Assembly (NCBI RefSeq): GCF_900112645.1
Contig: NZ_FOMO01000010.1
Location: forward strand, 94,950 to 158,949
Direction: 5' to 3'
DNA length: 64,000 nt
Source: Phytopseudomonas straminea
Lineage (GTDB): Bacteria; Pseudomonadota; Gammaproteobacteria; Pseudomonadales; Pseudomonadaceae
In this document: positions 53,280 through 62,068 of the stretch, piece after piece
Position numbering within the stretch: the stretch's first letter is position 1
Layout: every line of letters starts with the position of its first letter
The notes under the pieces: model-generated
The model's input: only the letters and a program-made list of their open reading frames with translations
The model's database searches: none
What the model was told of the DNA's origin: nothing
Translations under genes and position numbers: made by a program

Positions 53280-53295
53280 TGGCACGCAGGCTGCA
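53280..53295 (+). promoter_or_regulatory. Sigma-54 promoter of the 53353 gene
   Basis: TGGCACGCAGGCTGCA has a perfect TGGCACG -24 element and GG-N10-GC spacing; the -12 reads CTGCA against TTGCA. The preceding 60 bases are very AT-rich, consistent with bending between activator and polymerase. A start near 53306 would leave about 47 bases before ATG 53353. Confidence 0.78.
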
Positions 53296-53352
53296 ATTAT
53301 CCCCTCATGAGAAGAACGCCGAGCCGTTCGACAGCGAATATGAGGAACCACC

Positions 53353-53643
53353 ATGAACCTGCACCGCGCCCATACCGAGATTCTGATTCTTGCCGTCGCC
53401 GCCGTGATGGTTCTGCTGGTCAGCATCGCCAATGCGCCGGAGCAAAAGGTCGCAGTGCCGCAGGTTTCCACCTCTATCAGTACCCCCATCGAACAGTCTC
53501 CAGCCAAAGCAAGCCCGGCTGCGCTACGGGCCGTACCCGCTTCTTTGCACACTGTCAGCGCCTCGACGGCGCATAGCGAGGACGACTGGGTACGTGCCGA
53601 CTCCGTTCAGGCCCCGGCCAAGCAGACCCGCTGGGTGTTCTGA
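53353..53643 (+). CDS. Small single-pass membrane protein, function unknown
   Basis: 96 residues. MNLHRAHTEILILAVAAVMVL is one membrane segment (about 9-27) with a short cytoplasmic start, then about 65 residues rich in Ser, Ala, Pro and Val on the far side, ending KQTRWVF. GAGGAA five bases before ATG 53353 is the ribosome site. No family is recognised. It has its own sigma-54 promoter. Confidence 0.75.
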   Translation: MNLHRAHTEILILAVAAVMVLLVSIANAPEQKVAVPQVSTSISTPIEQSPAKASPAALRAVPASLHTVSASTAHSEDDWVRADSVQAPAKQTRWVF

Positions 53644-53707
53644 GACGACTTAACGAATTCACAAGTGATGCACCCGTAAGACCTCAAAAATACCAAGGAG
53701 AAACGCC

Positions 53708-53872
53708 ATGCTGAGTTGGGCCATTACCTTTCTGATCATCGCCATCGTTGCTGCCGTACTGGGTTTCGGTGGTATCGCAGGCACTGCCACAGGTATCGCG
53801 AAAATCCTTTTCGTGGTGTTCCTGGTGATGTTCATCGTTTCGTTCATCATGGGTCGTCGCCCACGGGGCTAG
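53708..53872 (+). CDS. YtjA-type DUF1328 small membrane protein
   Basis: 54 residues with two membrane segments: MLSWAITFLIIAIVAAVLGF, then GGIAGTATGIAKILFVVFL and a basic end GRRPRG. This is the DUF1328/YtjA pattern. AAGGAG seven bases before ATG 53708 is a good ribosome site. It is translated into the Ivy gene 13 bases downstream. The family is membrane-stress related, function unknown. Confidence 0.92.
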   Translation: MLSWAITFLIIAIVAAVLGFGGIAGTATGIAKILFVVFLVMFIVSFIMGRRPRG

Positions 53873-53885
53873 GCGAGGCATGCTG

Positions 53886-54347
53886 ATGAATCGATTCAAG
53901 ACGCTCGCTGCCGCTCTCTTGCTGGGCGGTAGTGCGGCGGCCTTGGCCGCCAATACCGATGGCGAGTTTCGCCTCAACGAGTTGCTGACCAGCAACACTG
54001 AGTATCGTGAAGCCTGGCAGGATCTGATTCGCGATGAGGAGCGTCTGCCCGAATGGGTGATCAACCTCAGTGGCATCGCCACGCCGATGAAGACCCTGGA
54101 GGAAGACGGTGACTCCTATCTGGTCGGGCAATTGTGCGAAACCTCGGACTGTTTCAATCAGCGCCTCTACGTTGCCTTTTCCCAGGACGGGGACGATGCC
54201 TACGCCCTGTGGGTGCAGGTACCTGCCGGACTGCCCAAGGACAAGACACCCAGCAAGCACGCTGATCTGCGCTGGCTCGGTGAGCCGGACGACGGCATCA
54301 AACAGCTGCTCCAGGAGCAGTTGAAGAAAGACCCCAACTGGTACTGA
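53886..54347 (+). CDS. ivy: Ivy-family lysozyme-inhibitor homologue
   Basis: 153 residues from ATG 53886 (GAGG seven bases upstream favours it over ATG 53880). A signal peptide (FKTLAAALLLGGSAAALAA) leads into an Ivy domain. The inhibitory loop that reads CKPHDC in active Ivy is here CETSDC (84-89), lacking the His, so inhibition of c-type lysozyme is doubtful. A second, weakly or non-inhibitory Ivy homologue near algB also exists in PAO1 as I recall. Periplasmic role otherwise unknown. Confidence 0.82.
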   Translation: MNRFKTLAAALLLGGSAAALAANTDGEFRLNELLTSNTEYREAWQDLIRDEERLPEWVINLSGIATPMKTLEEDGDSYLVGQLCETSDCFNQRLYVAFSQDGDDAYALWVQVPAGLPKDKTPSKHADLRWLGEPDDGIKQLLQEQLKKDPNWY

Positions 54348-54355
54348 TGCAACCA

Positions 54356-54377
54356 AACGGCGCCTTCTGGCGCCGTT
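54356..54377 (+). terminator. Terminator after ivy
   Basis: AACGGCGCC (54356-54364) pairs perfectly with GGCGCCGTT (54369-54377) around TTCT. The downstream GCTCTATC is a poor T tract. Confidence 0.65.
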
Positions 54378-54477
54378 GCTCTATCCGCACTCCGCTATTC
54401 CCCCGCAGCGCATTTACGCTTCCACTTCCAGCCCCCGGCCGCGCTATCATCAGCCGCTACGTTTCAGGGGGTGACCT

Positions 54478-55707
54478 ATGCTCAACGGCCTATGGCTGAG
54501 CTTTTTCGTGGTGGCGGCAGTGGCCGCTCTCAGTCGCTGGCTGCTGGCGGACGACCCGGCGGTATTCGGCGCGATGGTGGAAAGTCTGTTTGCCATGGCC
54601 AAGCTGTCCGTCGAAGTGATGGTGCTGCTATTCGGCACCCTGACCCTGTGGCTTGGCCTGCTGCGCATCGCCGAGAAGGCCGGCCTGGTGGATGCCCTGG
54701 CGCGGGTGCTCGGTCCGCTATTCGCCCGGTTGATGCCCGAAGTGCCCCGCGGCCATCCGGCACTCGGCCTGATCACCATGAACTTCGCCGCCAACGGCCT
54801 GGGCCTGGATAACGCTGCCACGCCCATCGGCCTCAAGGCCATGCGCTCGCTACAGGAGCTCAACCCCAGTAGCACCACGGCGAGCAACGCGCAGATTCTG
54901 TTTCTGGTGCTCAACGCCTCATCGCTGACGCTGCTGCCGGTAAGCATCTTCATGTACCGCGCCCAGCAAGGCGCGCCCGACCCGACCCTGGTGTTCCTGC
55001 CCATCCTGTTGGCGACCAGCGTGTCGACCCTGGTCGGCCTGTTCTCCGTGGCCATCATGCAGCGTCTGCGCCTGTGGGACCCGGTGGTGCTGGCCTACCT
55101 GATTCCCGGCGCCCTCCTGCTCGGCAGTTTCATGGCCATGCTCGCCGGCATGTCCGCCACTGCGTTGGCGGCACTGTCGTCGCTGATGGGCAACCTCACC
55201 CTGTTCGGGATAGTCGTCGCCTTCGTGGTGATCGGCGCGCTGCGCAAGGTGCAGGTTTACGAGCAGTTCATCGAGGGCGCCAAGGAGGGTTTCGACGTCG
55301 CCAAGAGCCTGCTGCCCTACCTGGTGGCGATGCTCTGCGCGATTGGCGTGCTGCGCGCCTCCGGTGCTCTGGAGGCAGCGCTGGACGGTATCCGCTGGAT
55401 CGTCGCCTGGGGCGGCTGGGACACCCGCTTCGTCGACGCGCTACCCACTGCAATGGTCAAGCCGTTCTCCGGCAGCGCCGCCCGGGCCATGCTGATCGAA
55501 ACCATGCAGAGCCAGGGCGTGGACAGCTTCCCGGCATTAGCGGCAGCGATCATCCAGGGCAGTACGGAGACCACCTTTTACGTGCTGGCCGTGTACTTCG
55601 GCGCGGTCGGTATCCAGCGCGCCCGGCATGCGGTGGGCTGCGCTTTGCTCGCCGAGTTCGCCGGCGTAGTAGCTGCGATTGGCGTGTGCTACTGGTTCTT
55701 CGGCTGA
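54478..55707 (+). CDS. Nucleoside-recognition (spore-maturation SpmA/SpmB-like) membrane protein
   Basis: 409 residues with about ten membrane segments in two halves. The first half has the Gate motif region LGLITMNFAANGLGLDNAAT, the second TAMVKPFSGSAARAML and IIQGSTETTFYVLAVYFG, corresponding to SpmA and SpmB fused in one chain. Function in Gram-negatives is unknown. GGGGGTG before ATG 54478 is the ribosome site. Its last 19 bases overlap the convergent gene. Confidence 0.9.
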   Translation: MLNGLWLSFFVVAAVAALSRWLLADDPAVFGAMVESLFAMAKLSVEVMVLLFGTLTLWLGLLRIAEKAGLVDALARVLGPLFARLMPEVPRGHPALGLITMNFAANGLGLDNAATPIGLKAMRSLQELNPSSTTASNAQILFLVLNASSLTLLPVSIFMYRAQQGAPDPTLVFLPILLATSVSTLVGLFSVAIMQRLRLWDPVVLAYLIPGALLLGSFMAMLAGMSATALAALSSLMGNLTLFGIVVAFVVIGALRKVQVYEQFIEGAKEGFDVAKSLLPYLVAMLCAIGVLRASGALEAALDGIRWIVAWGGWDTRFVDALPTAMVKPFSGSAARAMLIETMQSQGVDSFPALAAAIIQGSTETTFYVLAVYFGAVGIQRARHAVGCALLAEFAGVVAAIGVCYWFFG

Positions 55708-56948
55708 TCGGCCGAGTCATCAGCCGGCGCAGCTGAGGGCTGCTCGGCTTCGGGTTGGCCTTTGGGTTCGGGCTCGGCGGGCGGCTCGGTCGACTCAGGC
55801 GCCGGTTCGGCCGGCGTTTCAGGTTCATCCTGTGGCGCCTCAGCCGGCTCCTCGGATTCGGCGGCCGGCTTGTCTTTGATGCTCGGCGAACTCGCCGGCA
55901 TGCTGCCATCGGCGGTGACCTCGAAGCGCAGTACGCCGATCATCTGCCCGGCATCGGTCAGCACCTGAATCTCCCAGTCGCCTTCCACGTCCTGGGGGAA
56001 ATTCTTCTTGTGGGTCCAGGCGCGGTAGCCTTTCTCGCGGCCGCCGTGGATGTCCAGGGCGATGCGCTCCAGCTCCTTACCGTTGTGTTCCCAGACGTGA
56101 TAGATGCGCTCGTCCAGACCGCGCGGTGCGTTGATCGCCGTGTAGGCGTACAGGCCGTTGGCGCGCAGCTGGCTGACGGTCAGCTGATCGATACCTTCGC
56201 CCGGTGAACGGTTCTGGTTGTCGAACTCGGTGGTGATCGCCACCTCGGTCAGCCACAACGTGGCCGGCGGCACCCAGGTGCGGGTCACCCAGCCGAACGC
56301 GCCGATGGCCAGGGTCAGGCCAACCAATAGCAGGCCGCGCCACCATTTGCGCACGGTGATGATGGTGAACAGGCTGGGAAACGACAGCACCACCGCCGCG
56401 GCGAGGGAGTACTGATAGCTTTGCGTGGTGTTGAGCTTGAAGATGATCGGCAGCGCCGTGAGCATCACCGCGAACAGCGCCAGGGTGTGATAGGCGAGAA
56501 AGATCCAGCGCCGCGGCGCCAGCCACTTGTAGTACAGCGGATCGGTGATCGACACCAGCGCCGCGGCGGCCAGCAAGCCGCTGAACAGCGCCTGACTGCT
56601 GTTCCAGGTGGTGGTGATGAAGAAGAACGGCAGAACGAAGAACAGACTTTCCTGGTGGATCATCTGCGTGGCGTAACGCAGCAACGGCCGCGGCAGCTCG
56701 AAACCGAAGCGCGCGGCGATGCGTTCGCGCAGCACGTTTTCGAGAATCAGCCATAGCCAGCTGACCAGCAGCACCAGAGCCAGCACCTTGGCCAGTCCGG
56801 CTTGACGGTCGACCAGCACGAAGCTGGCGACACCGGAGAAAAAACCGAAAATGGCGATGGCGCCCGGATGCCGCTGCATCAGCGCGATGATCCGGAATAT
56901 GAGGCTTTTGCTGGAATCGAGTAGAGACAAGGCAGTTCTGGCAGTCAT
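55689..56948 (-). CDS. DUF5924/DUF2914-type membrane protein with Pro/Glu tail
   Basis: 419 residues. Seven to eight membrane segments (about 25-245) precede a soluble domain (about 250-355) with VSQLRANGLYAYTAINAPRG and DWEIQVLTDAGQMIGVLRF, the DUF2914 pattern. The last 60 residues are a disordered repeat of Pro, Glu and Ala (EEPAEAPQDEPETPAEP). Function is unknown. Its end overlaps the convergent 54478 gene by 19 bases on opposite strands. Confidence 0.85.
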   Translation of the reverse strand: MTARTALSLLDSSKSLIFRIIALMQRHPGAIAIFGFFSGVASFVLVDRQAGLAKVLALVLLVSWLWLILENVLRERIAARFGFELPRPLLRYATQMIHQESLFFVLPFFFITTTWNSSQALFSGLLAAAALVSITDPLYYKWLAPRRWIFLAYHTLALFAVMLTALPIIFKLNTTQSYQYSLAAAVVLSFPSLFTIITVRKWWRGLLLVGLTLAIGAFGWVTRTWVPPATLWLTEVAITTEFDNQNRSPGEGIDQLTVSQLRANGLYAYTAINAPRGLDERIYHVWEHNGKELERIALDIHGGREKGYRAWTHKKNFPQDVEGDWEIQVLTDAGQMIGVLRFEVTADGSMPASSPSIKDKPAAESEEPAEAPQDEPETPAEPAPESTEPPAEPEPKGQPEAEQPSAAPADDSADQPKNQ

Positions 56949-57060
56949 CTAGAACGATTCGCAGGATACTGCATTTGCCCTAATTTGCGGCTTCCGCCGA
57001 TCAGGCGCAGTTCGTCTGAAGTGCGGCGATGGGAGCCCTCTAGGCGAGGTGCTACAGGAC

Positions 57061-57087
57061 TTGTGGGAGCGCGCCATGCGCGCGAAA
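57061..57087. repeat. Pseudomonas REP element
   Basis: TTGTGGGAGCGCGCCATGCG begins the unit, which ends CGCGAAA; the stem is GCGCGC (57069-57074) with GCGCGC (57078-57083), loop CAT. This is the standard Pseudomonas REP form. It lies in a 196-base gap otherwise empty. Confidence 0.8.
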
Positions 57088-57144
57088 TCATGAACATAAC
57101 TCGTCTTATAGATTGCTACGCGGTCCTGCTGCCTGTGAGACCAA

Positions 57145-58044
57145 TCAGCTCATAACTCGATACTGCTGCGCCTCCCCCAACAACCAATCCCGAAACGCCT
57201 GCAACGCCGCCGACTCCACCTTGCGCTCCGGCACGGTCAGGTAATAGGCGCGGCCGCCGTCCGGTACCGGTCGATCGAGGGCGACCACCAGGCTGCCGTC
57301 GGCCAGCTCGCGCTGGATAAGAAACGGCGGGATCAACGCCACCCCCATCTCATGACGGGCCGCCTGGGCGAGCATCGAGAACAGTTCCAGGCGCGGGCCG
57401 GTCATGTCGCGACTGACGTTCAGCCCCTGCGCCGCGAACCACTGGCGCCAGGCGTAGGGGCGGGTGCTCTGCTGCAGCAGCGGCAGCTCGGCGATGCGCT
57501 CGACGGTGGCTGGCTGGCCGCCGAGCAGCATGGGGCTGCACACCGGCGTCAGGTGTTCGTGCATCAGAAAATGCGCCTCGGTACCCGACCAGTCGCCATC
57601 GCCGAAATAGATCGCCGCGTCGAAGCCGGTGTCGGCGAACAGGAACGGCCGTGTGCGGTTGGTCAGGTGCACGGTGACCTCCGGGTGCAATCGCTGGAAG
57701 TCCTTGAGTCGCGGCAGCAGCCATTGCGTCGCGAAGGTCGGTACCACGGCGAGCTCCAGGCCCATGGCGCCCTGGGCACCCATCAGCGCCAGGGTGTCGC
57801 GCTCCACGGCATCGAGCTGCGCGGCTACCTTGGCCGCATAGGCGGTGCCTGCTTCGGTCAGCAATACGCCGCGGCGCGAGCGGCGAAACAGCTCAACGCC
57901 AAGAAAAGCTTCGAGCCCGGCGATCTGCCGGCAAACCGCGCCCTGGGTCAGCGCCAGTTCATCGGCTGCCCGGGTGAAGCTCTGGTGGCGGGCGGAGGCC
58001 TCGAAGGCGACCAGCGCTGCGGTGCTGGGGATCTTGCGACGCAT
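57145..58044 (-). CDS. gcdR: LysR-family regulator of glutarate/lysine catabolism (GcdR-like)
   Basis: 299 residues. The N-terminal helix-turn-helix reads RHQSFTRAADELALTQGAVCRQIAGLE; the effector domain follows (LAVVPTFATQWLLPRLKDFQ). The sequence style is of the GcvA subgroup. It is divergent from gcdH over 152 bases, the classical LysR arrangement, so it probably activates gcdH-gcoT in response to glutarate or a related compound. The name is inferred from position. Confidence 0.85.
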   Translation of the reverse strand: MRRKIPSTAALVAFEASARHQSFTRAADELALTQGAVCRQIAGLEAFLGVELFRRSRRGVLLTEAGTAYAAKVAAQLDAVERDTLALMGAQGAMGLELAVVPTFATQWLLPRLKDFQRLHPEVTVHLTNRTRPFLFADTGFDAAIYFGDGDWSGTEAHFLMHEHLTPVCSPMLLGGQPATVERIAELPLLQQSTRPYAWRQWFAAQGLNVSRDMTGPRLELFSMLAQAARHEMGVALIPPFLIQRELADGSLVVALDRPVPDGGRAYYLTVPERKVESAALQAFRDWLLGEAQQYRVMS

Positions 58045-58196
58045 CTGTGCAAGTACCTCACTGGATAGCGCGTTTTATTGATCCTAAGGCTATCTCGGAG
58101 TGAGTTTTTTGCACAGTGGCATGCGGATTAGTCGTTTGCGGGCAGCCGGCTAGGCTTTTAGGCTCAGCCCACACGTTACTGCCCGAGGATTTCACG

Positions 58197-59378
58197 ATGG
58201 CCGGCAAGGCAAGCTTCAACTGGATCGACCCGCTGCTGCTCGACCAGCAGCTCACCGAAGAAGAGCGCATGGTGCGTGACAGCGCTGAGCAATTTGCCGC
58301 CGACAAGTTGGCGCCGCGGGTGCTCGAGGCCTTCCGTCATGAAAAGACCGACCCGGCGATCTTCCGCGAGATGGGCGAAACCGGCCTGCTTGGTGCGACC
58401 ATTCCTGAAGCCTACGGCGGCAGCGGCCTCAACTACGTGTGCTACGGGCTGATCGCCCGCGAAGTGGAGCGTATCGACTCCGGTTACCGATCGATGATGA
58501 GCGTGCAGTCGTCGCTGGTGATGGTGCCGATCAATGAATTCGGCAGCGAAGCGACCAAGCAGAAGTACCTGCCCAAGCTGGCCACTGGCGAGTACATTGG
58601 CTGCTTCGGCCTCACCGAGCCGAATTATGGCTCCGATCCGGGCTCGATGATCACCCGCGCCAAGAAGGTCGACGGCGGTTACCGCCTGACCGGCAACAAG
58701 ATGTGGATCACCAATAGCCCGATTGCCGATGTCTTCGTGGTCTGGGCCAGGGACGATGCCGGCGAGATCCGCGGTTTCGTGCTGGAAAAGGGCTGGGAAG
58801 GCCTGTCGGCGCCGGCGATTCACGGCAAGGTCGGCCTGCGTGCGTCGATCACCGGCGAAGTCGTCATGGACAACGTGTTCTGCCCCGAAGAGAACGCGTT
58901 CCCCGATGTGCGCGGCCTGCGCGGCCCGTTCACCTGCCTGAACTCGGCTCGCTACGGCATCAGCTGGGGCGCGCTGGGTGCTGCCGAAGCCTGCTGGCAC
59001 ACGGCGCGCCAGTACACCCTGGATCGTCAGCAGTTCGGCCGCCCATTGGCCGCCAACCAGCTGATCCAGAAGAAGCTTGCCGACATGCAGACCGAAATCA
59101 CCCTGGCCCTGCAGGGCTGCCTGCGCCTGGGGCGGATGAAGGACGAAGGCACCGCGGCGGTGGAAATCACGTCGATCATGAAGCGCAACAGCTGCGGCAA
59201 GGCGCTGGATATCGCTCGGATGGCCCGTGACATGCTGGGCGGCAACGGCATCAGCGACGAATTCGGCGTGGCCCGCCATCTGGTCAACCTCGAGGTGGTC
59301 AACACCTATGAGGGTACCCACGATGTGCACGCGCTGATTCTGGGGCGGGCGCAGACGGGCATCCAGGCCTTCTTCTAA
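58197..59378 (+). CDS. gcdH: Glutaryl-CoA dehydrogenase
   Basis: 393 residues, acyl-CoA dehydrogenase fold. The FAD sites GLTEPNYGSDPGSM and MWITNSPIADV and the catalytic glutamate in VNTYEGTHDVHALILGRA are clear; the Arg and Ser pattern near EVERIDSGYRSMMSVQSS matches glutaryl-CoA dehydrogenases. It oxidises and decarboxylates glutaryl-CoA to crotonyl-CoA (lysine degradation). GAGGA seven bases before ATG 58197 is the ribosome site. Confidence 0.96.
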   Translation: MAGKASFNWIDPLLLDQQLTEEERMVRDSAEQFAADKLAPRVLEAFRHEKTDPAIFREMGETGLLGATIPEAYGGSGLNYVCYGLIAREVERIDSGYRSMMSVQSSLVMVPINEFGSEATKQKYLPKLATGEYIGCFGLTEPNYGSDPGSMITRAKKVDGGYRLTGNKMWITNSPIADVFVVWARDDAGEIRGFVLEKGWEGLSAPAIHGKVGLRASITGEVVMDNVFCPEENAFPDVRGLRGPFTCLNSARYGISWGALGAAEACWHTARQYTLDRQQFGRPLAANQLIQKKLADMQTEITLALQGCLRLGRMKDEGTAAVEITSIMKRNSCGKALDIARMARDMLGGNGISDEFGVARHLVNLEVVNTYEGTHDVHALILGRAQTGIQAFF

Positions 59379-59400
59379 GCCGCTCCAGCTTGTCGATCGT

Positions 59401-59419
59401 TCCCGCGCCTGGCGTGGGA
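59401..59419. repeat. Intergenic hairpin between gcdH and the CoA transferase
   Basis: TCCCGCGC (59401-59408) pairs with GCGTGGGA (59412-59419), eight pairs with one G:U, loop CTG. The sequence resembles a common Pseudomonas interspersed repeat of the GTTCCCACGC/GCGTGGGA type. It has no T tract. Confidence 0.55.
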
Positions 59420-59452
59420 GCGCCTGCGTCATCTCCGTACGAGGCCTCTGCG

Positions 59453-60685
<1,233 letters not shown>

Positions 60686-60723
60686 CCCGGCGTGAGCCGC
60701 CGAGTCAAAGACGAGGAGTGTAC

Positions 60724-61905
60724 TCAGGCGTCCAGTTGGGAGGCCGGGCCGAAGAACTCGTAGTGGCACTGTTCGCCGGGAACCCCGAGGTCGCTCAGGT
60801 GCCGCTTGACCTGCGCCATGAAGGGCTTCGGCCCGAGGAAGTAAGCGTCCAGGTCGCGGTCTTCCGGCAGCCAGTCGGCCAGTTGTTCGCGGCTGACCAC
60901 GCCCTGGGCATGGGGCTGGTCACCGTCACGCGGGGCGCTGTAGCAGAAGCGGTAACTGATCTGTGGGTAATCACGGCTCTGTTCTTCAATCCACCGTTTG
61001 AAGGCATGCACCCCGCCGTGGCGCGCATAGTGAATGAAATGAATCGGCCGGCCGCTCTCGCGGGCCGCTTCCAGCATGGTCAACGCCGGCGTGATGCCTA
61101 CGCCCGCGGTGATCAATGCCAGGGGCTTGCTCGAAGGGCGCAGCACGAAGTCACCCGCTGGTGGAAACAGCTCCAGGGTGTCGCCTTCCTGGACATGGTC
61201 ATGCAGGTAGTTGGATACCTTGCCCTCGTTTTCGCGCTTTACGCTGATGCGATAGTCGCGGCCGTTGCCCTGAGCGGAAAGCGAGTAGTTGCGGCGCTGT
61301 TCCTGGCCATCGATGACCATGCGCAGGCCGATGTACTGTCCCGGCTGCTGGCGTAGCACGGCACCGCCGTCCACCGGCGCCAGGAGGAAAGAAGTGATCT
61401 CCTCGCTCTCGACGTTCTTGCTCACCACCTTGAAGTCGCGCGACCCGCGCCACCCGCCCGGTGCCTGTTCGTGCTCCTTGTACGCCTGCTCTTCGGCGCC
61501 GATCAGGATGTCCGCCAGTTGCCCGTAGGCCACGCCCCAAGCCTGGATCACCTCATCCGTAGCGATTTCCTCACCCAGCACTTCGCGAATGGCCCGCAAC
61601 AGGCAACTGCCCACGATCGGGTAATGTTCCGGTAGGATCTGCAGCGCCACGTGCTTGTTGACGATCTGGCCTACCAGCGGGCCGAGCGCCTCCAGGCGGT
61701 CGATGTGCCGGGCATACATCAGCACCGCACTGGCCAGTGCGCGCTGCTGGGCGCCGCTGGCCTGGTGAGCCTGATTGAACAGCGGGCGCACCTGCGGATA
61801 CTCCTTCAGCATCATCGCGTAGAAGTGTCGGGTCAGGGCTTCGCCGCCGGTTTCCAGCAGGGGCACGGTGGCTTTGATGATGGCGCGTTGTTGGTTGCTC
61901 AGCAT
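60724..61905 (-). CDS. hmp: Flavohemoprotein (nitric-oxide dioxygenase)
   Basis: 393 residues. The globin domain (1-140) has Tyr29 and the proximal His85 in NKHVALQILPEHYP; the FAD domain (about 150-255) contains RNYSLSAQGNG, and the NAD domain (about 260-390) GVGITPALTML and CHYEFFGP. It oxidises NO to nitrate using O2 and NAD(P)H. Transcribed divergently from norR, from a sigma-54 type promoter. Confidence 0.97.
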   Translation of the reverse strand: MLSNQQRAIIKATVPLLETGGEALTRHFYAMMLKEYPQVRPLFNQAHQASGAQQRALASAVLMYARHIDRLEALGPLVGQIVNKHVALQILPEHYPIVGSCLLRAIREVLGEEIATDEVIQAWGVAYGQLADILIGAEEQAYKEHEQAPGGWRGSRDFKVVSKNVESEEITSFLLAPVDGGAVLRQQPGQYIGLRMVIDGQEQRRNYSLSAQGNGRDYRISVKRENEGKVSNYLHDHVQEGDTLELFPPAGDFVLRPSSKPLALITAGVGITPALTMLEAARESGRPIHFIHYARHGGVHAFKRWIEEQSRDYPQISYRFCYSAPRDGDQPHAQGVVSREQLADWLPEDRDLDAYFLGPKPFMAQVKRHLSDLGVPGEQCHYEFFGPASQLDA

Positions 61906-61954
61906 GGTGATCGTTCCTGTCGCAAGGCATGGATGTTTTCTCTACCTGGCTCAT

Positions 61955-61970
61955 TACAGATCCCGTGCCA
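61955..61970 (-). promoter_or_regulatory. Sigma-54 promoter of hmp
   Basis: On the minus strand TGGCACGGGATCTGTA has a perfect -24 element TGGCACG and a -12 of CTGTA; the second half reads GT instead of GC. A start near 61943 would leave about 38 bases before ATG 61905. NorR boxes lie 45-100 bases upstream. Confidence 0.7.
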
Positions 61971-62012
61971 ACTTGCGAGGCCGCTGGATTACTGGGGTTG
62001 GGCATGCTATGA

Positions 62013-62068
62013 GTCTTTTTGACTTAGGTGCTTTTGTGTCTTTATGACTCTATTGGTGTCTTTATGAC
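62013..62068. promoter_or_regulatory. Three NorR boxes (GT-N7-AC)
   Basis: GTCTTTTTGAC (62013-62023), GTCTTTATGAC (62038-62048) and GTCTTTATGAC (62058-62068) match the NorR half-site form GT-(N7)-AC. The start-to-start spacings are 25 and 20 bases. The last one overlaps the proposed norR start codon at 62064. Confidence 0.88.
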
